Assembly: GCA_932222125.1 (NCBI GenBank)
Contig: CAKNZJ010000122.1
Coordinates: 124,001-188,000 of the forward strand
Reading direction: 5' to 3'
Length of the DNA stretch: 64,000 nt
DNA from: an uncultured Clostridia bacterium
Lineage (GTDB): Bacteria > Bacillota > Clostridia > Oscillospirales > Oscillospiraceae
A program made the position numbers and the translations under genes. The notes beneath the pieces are model-generated. The model worked only from the letters and a program-made list of their open reading frames with translations. It had not been told where the DNA came from and searched no databases. Shown here one piece after another: positions 17,981-27,076 of the stretch. Numbering within the stretch: the first letter of the stretch is position 1; every line of letters begins with the position of its first letter.

Positions 17981-18955
17981 ATGGACCATGAATTTGTCCG
18001 TGGGGCAGGCAAAAAGCTGCCCCATCAGACCATTCACGCAGTGGGCAGACAGGCTGCCTCCATTGGGCAGACGGTTCGCCCCAAGCGCCTGTTGCGTGAA
18101 AGCTTGGAGCATACTATGAGCACCGTCTTTTTCCTGTGCGGCTTTTTGGCCGTAGCCTGTGTGCTGTTTATCAGCATCTACCTGATCCTCTCAGGTCTGC
18201 CCGCCATATGGGAAATCGGTGTGCGGGACTTTCTGTTTGGTGACACCTGGGATGGTCAAGGCAGAAAATTTGGCATCCTTCCCTTTTTGCTCACCTCCGT
18301 GGCCGGCACCGGCGGCGCCGTCCTGATAGGCGTGCCGGTGGGGGTACTCACCGCTATCTTTCTGTCTAAGATGGCCAATCCCAGAACCGTTACTGTCCTG
18401 CGGGCTGCCGTCTCCCTACTGGCAGGCATTCCATCGGTGGTATACGGTCTGGTGGGCATGGTAGTGCTGGTACCTGCCATCCAGCGTTTGTTTTCCCTGC
18501 CCTCGGGTGCCAACCTGCTGTCTGCCGTTGTAGTATTGGCCATTATGATCCTGCCATCCATCATCAATGTATCTGAGACTGCCCTGCGGGCGGTACCCAA
18601 GGAATATGAGGAGGCCTCCCTGGCTCTGGGCGCCACCTATACTGAGACCGTTTTTCGGGTATCCCTCCCCGCTGCCCGCTCGGGGGTAGCCACCGCCATC
18701 GTTCTGGGGGTGGGGCGGGCCATTGGGGAGGCGATGGCCATTATCATGGTGTCAGGCAACGTGCCCAATCTGCCGGCAAGCCCATTCACCCCAGTGCAGT
18801 TTCTCACCACTGCCATTGCCTCTGAGATGAACTACGCCGCCTTCGGCTCCCTATGGCGGCAGGCCCTGTTCTCCATCGGGCTGGTGCTGTTCCTGTTTAT
18901 TGTGATGATCAATGTCATCCTCAATACGTTTATCAAACACAAAAGGGAGAGATAA
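17981..18955 (+). CDS. pstC: phosphate ABC transporter permease PstC
   Basis: 324 residues. A soluble N-terminal stretch of about 45 residues is followed by six or so membrane helices. The permease EAA loop is ALRAVPKEYEEASLALGATYTETVF, spread over about 193-217. The ATG at 17981 is eight bases after AGAGAGGAG; a GTG two codons earlier is too close to it. It forms the membrane channel with PstA, whose start codon lies five bases after its stop. Confidence 0.95.
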   Translation: MDHEFVRGAGKKLPHQTIHAVGRQAASIGQTVRPKRLLRESLEHTMSTVFFLCGFLAVACVLFISIYLILSGLPAIWEIGVRDFLFGDTWDGQGRKFGILPFLLTSVAGTGGAVLIGVPVGVLTAIFLSKMANPRTVTVLRAAVSLLAGIPSVVYGLVGMVVLVPAIQRLFSLPSGANLLSAVVVLAIMILPSIINVSETALRAVPKEYEEASLALGATYTETVFRVSLPAARSGVATAIVLGVGRAIGEAMAIIMVSGNVPNLPASPFTPVQFLTTAIASEMNYAAFGSLWRQALFSIGLVLFLFIVMINVILNTFIKHKRER

Positions 18956-18959
18956 GGGG

Positions 18960-19823
18960 ATGGAGCGGCTATCATTCCAGCGGAGATTCTACGGCAAAAT
19001 CCTTCGGGGCACGCTCTACCTATGCGGCGGCCTCACCTGTGCTGTGCTGTCCTTCCTCATTGCCTATGTGCTTTACCGAGGGCTACGGGGCATCACTTGG
19101 GAGCTGCTCACCACCCAGCGCAGCATCATTAATAAAACAAATGGTATTCTTCCAAATATTTTAAACACCTTGTATATTATTCTTTTGTCCATGGGCATCG
19201 TCCTGCCCCTTGGCGTAGGTGCAGCTGTTTATTTGACGGAGTACGCCTCCAATCATCGAATGGTGGCTCTCATCGAGTTTGCCACGGAAATTCTCACTGG
19301 TATCCCATCCATTATTTTCGGACTGGTGGGCATGCTGTTTTTCGGCCAGCTTCTTGGGCTAAGCTATGGCATCCTGGCTGGCGGCCTCACCCTGGTGGTG
19401 ATGATTCTGCCCACCATTGTGCGCACCACCCAGGAATCGCTGAAAACCGTCCCCCAATCCTATCGGGAAGGGGCCCTTGGTTTAGGCGCAGGTAAATGGC
19501 GGATGGTGCGCACTGTGGTCCTTCCCAGCGCCATCGACGGGATTGTCACCGGCTGCATTCTATCCGTCGGCCGCATCGTGGGCGAGTCAGCCGCACTGTT
19601 GTTTACCGCCGGAATGGGCGTGGCCCTCCACGGCTTCTGGGAAGCGCTGAACAGCTCATCGGCCACCTTGAGCGTGGCGCTTTACGCCTATGTCAATGAA
19701 TACGCCAACGTGGATGTGGCCATGGCTATCGCCGCAGTGCTGATGCTCATTACCCTGGCCATCAATCTGACCGCTGCCCAGATGAGCCGGCGGTTTAAAC
19801 GAGAGCAGGAAGGAGCCCGATGA
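18960..19823 (+). CDS. pstA: phosphate ABC transporter permease PstA
   Basis: 287 residues with six predicted helices. It has the family segment [20 protein letters not shown] and the permease loop [20 protein letters not shown]. The ATG at 18960 is chosen because AAGGGAGA lies ten bases upstream; the open frame extends into pstC but without a ribosome site. It partners with PstC. Two bases separate it from pstB. Confidence 0.95.
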   Translation: MERLSFQRRFYGKILRGTLYLCGGLTCAVLSFLIAYVLYRGLRGITWELLTTQRSIINKTNGILPNILNTLYIILLSMGIVLPLGVGAAVYLTEYASNHRMVALIEFATEILTGIPSIIFGLVGMLFFGQLLGLSYGILAGGLTLVVMILPTIVRTTQESLKTVPQSYREGALGLGAGKWRMVRTVVLPSAIDGIVTGCILSVGRIVGESAALLFTAGMGVALHGFWEALNSSSATLSVALYAYVNEYANVDVAMAIAAVLMLITLAINLTAAQMSRRFKREQEGAR

Positions 19824-19824
19824 T

Positions 19825-20583
19825 ATGAAACAGCCAATCATGCGCACAAACCGGCTGAATCTCTGGTATGGGGAAACCCACGCCTTAAAAGACGTCACCC
19901 TGGATATGCCTGAACACCAGATTACCGCACTCATCGGCCCCTCCGGCTGCGGTAAGTCCACCTTTCTCAAAACCCTGGACCGGATGAACGAGCTCATCCC
20001 CAGTGTGCGCATCCAAGGGGAGGTGCTTTATCGTGGGAAAAATATCTTTGACGCCCAAATGGACGTCACCTCTCTGCGGCGCTATGTGGGCATGGTATTC
20101 CAAAAGCCCAATCCATTTCCCATGTCCATCTATGACAACATCGCCTATGGCCCGCGCACCCACGGAATTCGAGGCAAGGGAGAACTGGACGCGCTTGTGG
20201 AGCGCTCCTTGCGGAATGCGGCCATCTGGGATGAGGTCAAGGACCGGTTGAAAAAATCAGCTCTGTCCTTGTCCGGTGGACAGCAGCAGCGGATATGTAT
20301 CGCCCGAGCCCTGGCCGTAGAGCCAGACGTGCTGTTAATGGATGAGGCCACCTCTGCCCTGGACCCCATCTCTACCTCAAAGATCGAAGACCTTATGGCA
20401 GATTTGAAGCAATCATACACTATCGTTATTGTCACACACAATATGCAACAGGCTGCACGGGTATCCGATCGGTGCGCCTTTTTCCTCCATGGTGAGTTGG
20501 TAGAGAGCAACGGAACAGAACAAATGTTCTCAATGCCAAAAGACAAGCGAACTGAGGACTACATCACGGGGAGGTTTGGATGA
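19825..20583 (+). CDS. pstB: phosphate ABC transporter ATP-binding protein PstB
   Basis: 252 residues, the normal PstB length. Walker A is GPSGCGKST, the Q-loop lies in [18 protein letters not shown] (a PstB signature), the ABC signature is LSGGQQQR, Walker B is [13 protein letters not shown] and the H-loop is VTHNMQQA. It hydrolyses ATP to drive phosphate entry through PstCA. AGGAAGGAG precedes the ATG by nine bases. Confidence 0.97.
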   Translation: MKQPIMRTNRLNLWYGETHALKDVTLDMPEHQITALIGPSGCGKSTFLKTLDRMNELIPSVRIQGEVLYRGKNIFDAQMDVTSLRRYVGMVFQKPNPFPMSIYDNIAYGPRTHGIRGKGELDALVERSLRNAAIWDEVKDRLKKSALSLSGGQQQRICIARALAVEPDVLLMDEATSALDPISTSKIEDLMADLKQSYTIVIVTHNMQQAARVSDRCAFFLHGELVESNGTEQMFSMPKDKRTEDYITGRFG

Positions 20584-20655
20584 ATACCTGGACATCTGCC
20601 AAGTCCTCAGTTTTGGAGCATATCCCAGAGGCAGTTTGGTAAGGAGGAGTAAGCA

Positions 20656-21297
20656 ATGAGAAAAACCTTTGACGCAGAGCTGCTGGAGCTGGGTCACCAG
20701 CTGACCAGTATGGCCACCGCTGCCCAGGACACCATCGATCTGGTAACCTCCTCCCTATCTCGTGGAGAGGAGGCGTGCGCCAAGGCCGCCGTGGAACAGA
20801 CTACCGCCATGGATCAAATGGAACGGGAAATCGAGACCCACTGTATGTCCCTACTCATGCGGCAGCAGCCGGTGGCTCGGGACCTACGCACCATCTCCAC
20901 CGCACTGAAGATTGTCACTGATTTGCAACGTATCGGGGATCAAGCGGCCAATATTGCAGAGATATCCACCCTGATGGCAGCAGATGGCCTGCCCTCCGAT
21001 GTCCCAGGGGACATCCCTATCATGAGCCGTCAGGCCGGACTGATGGTTCAGCAAGCCATTGCCGCCTATGCTGACCGGGATGAGAATACCGCCCGAGCGG
21101 TGATCCATCTGGACGATATAGTGGATGAGCTGTTTGTCAAGCTTAAGCAGGAACTCACCCAGCGGATCGCCAAGCAAGAGGATCACTCCGGTCGGGCGGT
21201 GGACCTCATCATCATCGGTAAATACCTGGAGCGAATTGCCGACCACGCGGTGAACATCGCCCGCTGGGCCATTTTCTGCGTAACAGGGGAGCTTTGA
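20656..21297 (+). CDS. phoU: phosphate signalling protein PhoU
   Basis: 213 residues, all-helical with two PhoU repeats. The conserved ExxxD-type metal-binding sequences appear as LKIVTDLQRIGDQAANIAE (repeat 1) and IGKYLERIADHAVNIARW (repeat 2). PhoU ties Pst transport activity to the phosphate-sensing kinase PhoR, but no phoBR pair lies in this window. It follows pstB by 72 bases, with AAGGAGGAG upstream. Confidence 0.95.
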   Translation: MRKTFDAELLELGHQLTSMATAAQDTIDLVTSSLSRGEEACAKAAVEQTTAMDQMEREIETHCMSLLMRQQPVARDLRTISTALKIVTDLQRIGDQAANIAEISTLMAADGLPSDVPGDIPIMSRQAGLMVQQAIAAYADRDENTARAVIHLDDIVDELFVKLKQELTQRIAKQEDHSGRAVDLIIIGKYLERIADHAVNIARWAIFCVTGEL

Positions 21298-21333
21298 AGT
21301 CCACACATATCTCCGCCACAGGTGCCCCACCCC

Positions 21334-21362
21334 TTGACATGAAGCGGCTTTTGGCATAAAAT
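21334..21362 (+). promoter_or_regulatory. sigma-A promoter of metN-metI
   Basis: TTGACA (21334-21339), 17 bases, then TAAAAT (21357-21362). The leader is only about 30 bases, so the metNI unit has no room for the T-box seen before metQ. Confidence 0.85.
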
Positions 21363-21397
21363 TTGACCATTAGTGACACAGCAAGGGGGCTGGGATC

Positions 21398-22402
21398 ATG
21401 ATCGAATTAGAGCACATCTCCAAACGATTTCCCACCGCTGATGGGGAGCTGCACGCCCTCACCGATGTCAATCTGACCATCCGCGACGGCAGCATATTCG
21501 GCATCGTGGGTATGAGCGGCGCAGGCAAATCCACCTTGGTACGGTGTATCAATCTGTTGGAGCGCCCTACTCAGGGCCGGGTTATCATTGACGGCGCTGA
21601 TCTATGCGCCATGAGCCATGGGGCTCTGATTAAGGTTCGCCGGTCCATCAGCATGATCTTCCAACAGTTTAACCTGCTGATGCAGCGCACCTGCCTAAAA
21701 AACATCACCTTTCCCATGGAGATCGCCGGTATAAAAGGTGCTGTGGCCCGGCAAAAAGCCATGGAACTGCTGGAGGTGGTGGGCCTGCCGGACAAGGCGG
21801 GCGCCTATCCCTCACAGCTATCCGGTGGACAAAAGCAGCGCATTGCCATCGCCCGGGCACTAGCCTCCAACCCCAAGATTCTGCTGTGCGACGAAGCCAC
21901 CTCCGCGCTGGATCCAAAAACCACCCAGGACATTCTCCGGCTGCTCAAAGACATTAACCGCCGCCTGGGCATTACTATAGTGGTGATCACCCATGAGATG
22001 GCTGTGGTAGAGAAGATATGCACCCATGTGGCTATTTTGGACCATGGCCGCTTGATGGAGACCGGGACGGTAGAAGATATCTTTTCAAACCCCCAGACCG
22101 AGGCCGGCCGCCGGCTGGTCTACCCTGACGGAGCGGATGTGAATCAGTTCCCCATCTCCAATGTGATCCGCGTCGTCTTTGGCGGCGGCTCATCCTACTC
22201 TCCCCTGATCGCCTCCCTGGCCATTGACTGCGGAGTAAAAGTAACTATACTGGGCGCAGATACCCGCAATGTAAATGGTCAAGCCTTCGGCACCATGCTA
22301 CTTGGCCTGCCAGAGAATCAGGCGGAAGCGGCCAAGGCTATTGCGTACATTAAAAATCAGCCCAATGTGGCCATGGAGGAGGTGCGGGATTACCATGGAT
22401 AG
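21398..22402 (+). CDS. metN: methionine ABC transporter ATP-binding protein MetN
   Basis: 334 residues. Walker A GMSGAGKST, signature LSGGQKQR, Walker [14 protein letters not shown] and H-loop VITHEMAVV are present. The C-terminal part (about 250-334) is the NIL domain, which binds methionine and inhibits transport when the cell is replete. It powers D/L-methionine import with MetI and MetQ. Its end overlaps the metI start by eight bases. AAGGGGG lies eight bases before the ATG. Confidence 0.94.
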   Translation: MIELEHISKRFPTADGELHALTDVNLTIRDGSIFGIVGMSGAGKSTLVRCINLLERPTQGRVIIDGADLCAMSHGALIKVRRSISMIFQQFNLLMQRTCLKNITFPMEIAGIKGAVARQKAMELLEVVGLPDKAGAYPSQLSGGQKQRIAIARALASNPKILLCDEATSALDPKTTQDILRLLKDINRRLGITIVVITHEMAVVEKICTHVAILDHGRLMETGTVEDIFSNPQTEAGRRLVYPDGADVNQFPISNVIRVVFGGGSSYSPLIASLAIDCGVKVTILGADTRNVNGQAFGTMLLGLPENQAEAAKAIAYIKNQPNVAMEEVRDYHG

Positions 22403-23144
22403 GTTTATGGATGACTTTTCCAAAATACTGGCCAACGGAAAATACTTCCACGAGTTTTTAGGCGGTATTTGGGAGACACTGTACTCCACCCTCATCGCCA
22501 CCGCAGTAGCCTATCTGCTAGGAGTGCTCCTGGGCGTGGTGCTCATTGTAGGCAGGCGGGACGGCATACGCCCCCTTTCCTCCCCGGTTATGAAGCTGCT
22601 CAATTTTGTCATTAACATCGTGCGCTCTGTGCCCTTTTTGCTCCTAATGCTGATGGTGCTGCCCCTCAGCCTGATTTTGTTGGGCACAAAAATTGGAACC
22701 TCAGCTTCCATCCCACCCCTCGTCATCGCCGCTATCCCCTTTGTCGCCCGACTGGTGGAGACCTCCCTGCGGGAGCTGGACAACGGCGTGCTGGAAGCAT
22801 CCCAGGCCATGGGATGCACCACCTGGCAGATTATCCTCAAGGTGATGCTGCCTGAGTGCCTGCCCTCCCTCATCTCCAATTTCACCACCGCATTCATCAC
22901 CATCCTGGGCTATGGCGCTACTGCGGGGGCCATCGGCGGCGGCGGCCTTGGCAGGATTGCCATCAACTATGGTTACAACCGATATAACTACGCCGTCATG
23001 CTGGTAGCCGTAGTACTCATTGTGATCTTGGTGCAGATATTCCAGTCCATCGGCAGTTATCTGGCAGTACGGCTAGACAAACGAATCAGCCACAAAGCCC
23101 GAAAGAATACCCTAAAAAAACGGCTACAACCAGTTTCAAAATGA
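22395..23144 (+). CDS. metI: methionine ABC transporter permease MetI
   Basis: 249 residues with five hydrophobic helices. The permease loop is LDNGVLEASQAMGCTTWQII and the conserved GYGATAGAIGGGGLGRIAINYG region lies near 175-196. The start is the ATG at 22395 inside the end of metN, preceded by GGAGGTGCGGG. An in-frame extension upstream lies wholly within metN. It forms the membrane channel of the MetNIQ importer. Confidence 0.94.
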   Translation: MDRFMDDFSKILANGKYFHEFLGGIWETLYSTLIATAVAYLLGVLLGVVLIVGRRDGIRPLSSPVMKLLNFVINIVRSVPFLLLMLMVLPLSLILLGTKIGTSASIPPLVIAAIPFVARLVETSLRELDNGVLEASQAMGCTTWQIILKVMLPECLPSLISNFTTAFITILGYGATAGAIGGGGLGRIAINYGYNRYNYAVMLVAVVLIVILVQIFQSIGSYLAVRLDKRISHKARKNTLKKRLQPVSK

Positions 23145-23183
23145 CAAATAGCCCTGAGTACACACCTCAAATGCCGCAATTTT

Positions 23184-23222
23184 GTAAGAACGGACAAAGC
23201 AAGGCCCTTTGTCCGTTCTTAC
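23184..23222 (+). terminator. hairpin after metI, probable terminator
   Basis: A perfect 16-bp stem (23184-23199 with 23207-23222) lies 40 bases after the metI stop codon. The right side lacks a U-run, so termination is likely but not certain. The metQ promoter begins 18 bases later. Confidence 0.6.
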
Positions 23223-23239
23223 TCCGTACAACATTTCCA

Positions 23240-23268
23240 TTGACAAAAATGCCTCCAAGCGTTAAACT
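23240..23268 (+). promoter_or_regulatory. sigma-A promoter of metQ
   Basis: TTGACA (23240-23245), 17 bases, then TAAACT (23263-23268). The transcript would begin just before the T-box leader. Confidence 0.8.
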
Positions 23269-23289
23269 CAACCCAATAATTACATATGT

Positions 23290-23568
23290 TTCATAACGGC
23301 GATGAAGAGAAGAGTAAGCGCGGAGATACGGCACAGAGAGTCCGGATGGCTGGGAAACGGGTACGGAAGGCCGCGCCGAACATGGTCTTGGAGCCGCATG
23401 ACGACGGGCTGCCTCCCTGTAGATCATGTCGGGAGCGCCCGTGACAGCGCAAGAGTATTGGGCCACAAGCCCTGCACTCGATGAAGCCTGCCCCGCAAGA
23501 TCCAGGTGAAACAAGGTAGTATCACAAAGCTGACAGCTCTCGTCCTTGATTTGGTCGAGGGCATTTTT
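23290..23568 (+). promoter_or_regulatory. T-box riboswitch, methionine type, controlling metQ
   Basis: The leader shows T-box landmarks in order: GATGAAGAGAAGAGTAA at the 5' base, CAGAGAG and GGCTGGGAAACGGG in stem I, the specifier loop GAACATGG with codon ATG (Met) at 23382-23384, and the T-box-like AACAAGGTAGTATCAC at 23510-23525. A terminator with the family's CTCGTCC arm follows (23536-23568, stem CTCTCGTCC/GGTCGAGGG, then TTTTT). Uncharged tRNA-Met should stabilise the antiterminator and turn metQ on. The bulge that pairs with the tRNA CCA end reads TAGT instead of the usual TGGN. Confidence 0.85.
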
Positions 23569-23648
23569 ATTGCCTATCTAGTTCGGTGAGTCCCACATCA
23601 GTGGATCACATAGTCTCATCAATCAACTGAAAAAGGAGTTTCATACAC

Positions 23649-24512
23649 ATGAAAAAGATTCTCGCATTAGCTCTGGGCGCTGCCCTGAGCCTGTCTCTGC
23701 TGGCCGCCTGTAGCAACAGCAATGCCGGCAGTTCATCCTCTGTAGAGCCCTCTGAGCCCGTCACCAGCGCGCCTACTGTCCAGCCCATTACCATCAAGGT
23801 AGGCGCCACCCCTGCTCCCCACGCTGAAGTGCTGGAGGTGGTAAAGGAGATTCTAGCCGAGCAAAACATCACCCTGGAGATCGTGGAGTACACCGACTAT
23901 ATTATACCCAACGAGGCGTTGGAATCTGGCGAGAATGACGCAAACTACTTCCAGCACATCACCTATCTCAATACCTTTAATGAGGAGCACAACACCCATC
24001 TGGTGAGCGTGGGCAAGATTCACTACGAACCCTTTGGCATCTACGCCGGTAAGACCGCCTCCCTGGCTGATCTAGCCGATGGCGCTCAAATCGGCATCCC
24101 TAACGACCGCTCCAATGGCGGCAGGGCTCTGCTGCTGCTCCAGGAGCAGGGGCTCATCACGCTTGCTGACAACGTGGGGCTGGATCCCACCGTGCTGGAC
24201 ATCCAGGAGAACCCCCACAACTACAAAATCGAGGAGCTGGAGGCAGCCCAGCTTCCCCGCTCCCTGGACAGCCTGGACATTGCCGTCATCAACGGAAACT
24301 TCGCCATTGACGCAGGTCTGAAGGTAGCCGATGCCCTGGCCATTGAGGCTGACGACAGCGTCGCCGCCCAAGCCTATGCCAACGTGCTGGCGGTCACAGA
24401 GGGCAATGAGAATAACGAGGCCATCCAGGCCTTGCTCGCCGCCCTCAAGTCTGAGAAGGTCAAAGAGTTCATGAACGAAACCTATCAGGGCGCAGTTGTT
24501 CCCCTGTTCTAA
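23649..24512 (+). CDS. metQ: methionine-binding lipoprotein MetQ
   Basis: 287 residues. The lipoprotein signal MKKILALALGAALSLSLLAAC puts the lipidated Cys at about 21. The mature part is a NlpA/MetQ fold with KVGATPAPHAEVLEVVKEIL and EYTDYIIPNEALESGENDAN, both typical. It delivers methionine to MetNI. AAAAGGAG is placed before the ATG. It is unusual in being transcribed separately from metNI, after its own promoter and T-box. Confidence 0.94.
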   Translation: MKKILALALGAALSLSLLAACSNSNAGSSSSVEPSEPVTSAPTVQPITIKVGATPAPHAEVLEVVKEILAEQNITLEIVEYTDYIIPNEALESGENDANYFQHITYLNTFNEEHNTHLVSVGKIHYEPFGIYAGKTASLADLADGAQIGIPNDRSNGGRALLLLQEQGLITLADNVGLDPTVLDIQENPHNYKIEELEAAQLPRSLDSLDIAVINGNFAIDAGLKVADALAIEADDSVAAQAYANVLAVTEGNENNEAIQALLAALKSEKVKEFMNETYQGAVVPLF

Positions 24513-24537
24513 TCCCAACCATCGTATGACAACAGCC

Positions 24538-24569
24538 ATGGGGCCCACCGCTTTCGCGGTGGGCCCCAT
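24538..24569. terminator. bidirectional terminator between metQ and spoIIR
   Basis: A perfect 14-bp GC-rich stem (24538-24551 with 24556-24569) and a TTTC loop lie between two convergent genes. U-runs are poor on both sides, but the location and stem strength support termination. Confidence 0.75.
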
Positions 24570-24572
24570 TCC

Positions 24573-25205
24573 TCATCCTCCAAATCGCTGGAGCAGTTCC
24601 TGCCACCATTCTATTACCTTGAATTTCAGCACATACCCTCCGTCCTGTCCGGTGATAAGAGAGATCTGCTCATCACCCATCCCAGCTTGGGCGGCGGTCT
24701 CCGCCACTTCCTCCGTCACTGAGCCCAGGCACAGGGGCGGAAATACCACGCACCACCAATTTTGGCCCGCACCCCGGCCGATGACCACTCGCAAGGCCCG
24801 GTAACGCCCTGCGGGCAAAGAAAACCCCTCATACACTTTGGTGGGAAACCATTGGTCGTCCAGGGTGACGGCAACCCGGTCCTTACTGCCTGCCCCGGCC
24901 AACACCTGCGCCCCCGTCTGAGCCAGCTCATCCAAGTGGGGCCCCAGCGCCTCTTCCGCCCCATTCCTGTCCTCAATCCCCTCCAGCAGCTGGGATGCCT
25001 GGGCCAACACGGCGTCCCGCACCTCTAGCTTTAATGCTTGGTCCTCTGCAGAGTCGGAATTGGCCACCACATGGAGCCGCAGTACCTGGCCCGCCAAAGC
25101 GCTCTCCGAGGCTCCTGCCCATACTCCAATGGTAAGGGTAAGGGCCGCCGCCATTATCAAAGCGCTCTCCCAGCGCCGTAGTTTGGAAGAAGAAGTGACC
25201 ATCAT
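24573..25205 (-). CDS. spoIIR: stage II sporulation protein R (SpoIIR)
   Basis: 210 residues. An N-terminal signal/anchor helix (about 12-34) is followed by the SpoIIR core, recognised by LRLHVVANSDSAEDQALKLEVRDAV split over residues 42-66. In Bacillus the forespore secretes SpoIIR, which triggers SpoIIGA to process pro-sigma-E in the mother cell. Its presence is good evidence that the organism is, or descends from, an endospore former. AGGA stands about nine bases before the paired ATG codons. A sigma-F-like promoter lies upstream. Confidence 0.95.
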   Translation of the reverse strand: MMVTSSSKLRRWESALIMAAALTLTIGVWAGASESALAGQVLRLHVVANSDSAEDQALKLEVRDAVLAQASQLLEGIEDRNGAEEALGPHLDELAQTGAQVLAGAGSKDRVAVTLDDQWFPTKVYEGFSLPAGRYRALRVVIGRGAGQNWWCVVFPPLCLGSVTEEVAETAAQAGMGDEQISLITGQDGGYVLKFKVIEWWQELLQRFGG

Positions 25206-25234
25206 AAAAACACCGTCCTATGTAATGTTGGTTA

Positions 25235-25264
25235 CATTGTGGCCGGTGTTTTCCCCTTTTATAC
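25235..25264 (-). promoter_or_regulatory. candidate sigma-F promoter of spoIIR
   Basis: On the minus strand GTATA (25264-25260), 15 bases, then GGCCACAATG (25244-25235). The sigma-F/G consensus is GYWTA and GGnRAnAMTW, so the -35 matches fully and the -10 misses at two places. spoIIR is a sigma-F gene in Bacillus. A TTGACA further up has no good -10 partner. Confidence 0.5.
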
Positions 25265-25371
25265 TTACTTGTCAAAAAAATCTGCCTGGTATTCGCTGCT
25301 GTATGCCTGACCCCATCGCAGTCTATCCTCGCCAATTCAGTCAGGCGCCCAAAGTCCCGTTCGGATAAACC

Positions 25372-26223
25372 TTATACCAGACCGTCCACTGTTTGACACA
25401 AAAATACACTTTGATATTGTTCCAACAGCCTCCGGTAAGCCCGCTTTGCGTCTTGCTCCGATGCAAACAACCCAAATACGGACGGACCGCTTCCCGACAT
25501 GGATGCCCCCAAGGCGCCGCAGTTAATCAGCACCGCCTTGATGGCAGCGATGGTGGCCATATGGCGTGGCTCCAGCACGTCCTCAAATACATTGTACATC
25601 CGCCGGGCTACCCCAGCCAGATCCCCCTTCTCCAGCGCCTCCATTACCCCAGCAGTGTCTGGACGGCGAACGATCTTATGCACTTTGACTTGGGAAAACA
25701 GCCAGGGGGTAGAGATGGAAAAGGGAGGCTTGCACACCACCACATGACAGTGCGGCAGGGGCGGCAGCAGGGTGAGCCGCTCTCCACGCCCCTCTGCCAG
25801 GGCAGTGCCTCCCAGAACACAGTATGGCACGTCGGAGCCCACCCTTTGTCCGATATCCGCCAACGCCTCCAAGGACAGTCCTGCCCCGGTGAGCTGATTC
25901 ATGGCCCGGAGTACCGCCGCCGCGTCTGCGCTCCCCCCCGCCAATCCGGCGCATACAGGGATGGCCTTTTCAATCGCAATATTCACCGCTCCGCCAAGGC
26001 CGGTGGCCTCCCGAAAAGCAGCGGCCGCCATCTGGGCCAGATTACGCCTGTCAGTGGGCAAATAGCGCAGGTTGGTGGACACCTCTCCCTCTCCATTGGC
26101 AATGGTTAAGGTATCTGCCAGACTGATGGACTCCATCACCATTTGCAGATCATGATAGCCATCCTCCCGCCTACGCAGGATATCCAGAGTGAGATTGAGT
26201 TTTGCATAGGCCAAAACGTTCAT
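25372..26223 (-). CDS. ispE: 4-diphosphocytidyl-2-C-methyl-D-erythritol kinase
   Basis: 283 residues, a GHMP kinase of the non-mevalonate isoprenoid pathway that phosphorylates CDP-methylerythritol. The N-terminus AYAKLNLTLDIL and the ATP loop PVCAGLAGGSADAAAVLRAM (about 92-111) are diagnostic, and the third motif is GASMSGSGPSVFG. It follows aroE by ten bases and ends the aromatic gene run. No other isp/dxr gene is in the window. Confidence 0.95.
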   Translation of the reverse strand: MNVLAYAKLNLTLDILRRREDGYHDLQMVMESISLADTLTIANGEGEVSTNLRYLPTDRRNLAQMAAAAFREATGLGGAVNIAIEKAIPVCAGLAGGSADAAAVLRAMNQLTGAGLSLEALADIGQRVGSDVPYCVLGGTALAEGRGERLTLLPPLPHCHVVVCKPPFSISTPWLFSQVKVHKIVRRPDTAGVMEALEKGDLAGVARRMYNVFEDVLEPRHMATIAAIKAVLINCGALGASMSGSGPSVFGLFASEQDAKRAYRRLLEQYQSVFLCQTVDGLV

Positions 26224-26233
26224 AAGCTCCTCC

Positions 26234-27076
26234 TTAATCCAGGGCTCGTTTCAACGCCTGCCCGGCCACCTGGGCCATCCGCACCCGGTCTAGAGGGCAG
26301 TCCAGAAAAAACTCCAAAGCCAGTATCGCTTGATTGATCAGCATAGACAGCCCGCCCAACGTGTTTAACCCACGGCGACGGGCTTCCACCAGCAGCGAGG
26401 TCTGGGCAGGATGGTAAATGAGATCAAACACACCCGCCCCAGTGGGCAGAGCGTCTAGAAAGGAAAGATCGTCAAAGTCCCTTGGGCAACCCTCCATACC
26501 CAAGTTAGTGCAGTTTACCAACAGCTGGGCTTGTCCGCACAGCTTTGCCAGCGTCTCCACATCAAAGCCTGCCGGTGTCAGCGCTCCCGCGGAGTTCTGA
26601 GCACACAGCTCTGCCGCCCGTGGTAAGGTCCGGTTGCATACCCACACCCGTCTCGCCCCTTCCCGGGCTAATTTCAACGCTACCGCTCGTGCCGCTCCCC
26701 CGGCTCCTAGCACCACCACCTGCTCCGCCGGCCACATCTCCCCCTCCTCCAGGGCGGCCAGACAGCCCTGTCCATCGGTGTTATGACCAATGCGTCGGCC
26801 CCCCTGCAGGCAGACTGTGTTTACCGCACCGTACATGGCAGCATCACCATCCAGTTCATCCAAAAGGGGAAGCAGATCCTCCTTATGGGGCATGGTGGCG
26901 TTGAAGCCTATCACATCCTGTCCCTCTGCCCAGACTAGATAGTCCTCCAGGCCGCCCCGGGGCACCGGGTGGGCGGTATAGCGGACGTCCACCCCCAACT
27001 CCGCCAGCATGGCCCCATGGATGATGGGAGATTTGGAGTGAACGACCGGGTCGCCGATGACGTGCAGGGTGCTCAT
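26234..27076 (-). CDS. aroE: shikimate dehydrogenase
   Basis: 280 residues. It reduces 3-dehydroshikimate with NADPH. The substrate domain opens HVIGDPVVHSKSPIIHGAML, with the SKSP and later FNATMPHKE motifs including the catalytic Lys. The Rossmann loop is VVLGAGGAARAVALKLA (about 121-137), followed by VCNRT. It overlaps the aroQ stop by four bases (ATGA), indicating translational coupling. Confidence 0.96.
   Translation of the reverse strand: MSTLHVIGDPVVHSKSPIIHGAMLAELGVDVRYTAHPVPRGGLEDYLVWAEGQDVIGFNATMPHKEDLLPLLDELDGDAAMYGAVNTVCLQGGRRIGHNTDGQGCLAALEEGEMWPAEQVVVLGAGGAARAVALKLAREGARRVWVCNRTLPRAAELCAQNSAGALTPAGFDVETLAKLCGQAQLLVNCTNLGMEGCPRDFDDLSFLDALPTGAGVFDLIYHPAQTSLLVEARRRGLNTLGGLSMLINQAILALEFFLDCPLDRVRMAQVAGQALKRALD

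Noticed and set aside
23302..23484. 60-codon frame inside the metQ leader
   Set aside because: The bases are explained by T-box stem I and the specifier loop; the frame has no ribosome site.
23649..24512. SAM (S-box) control of metQ
   Set aside because: The leader shows a specifier loop and T-box-type terminator, not the S-box core sequences.
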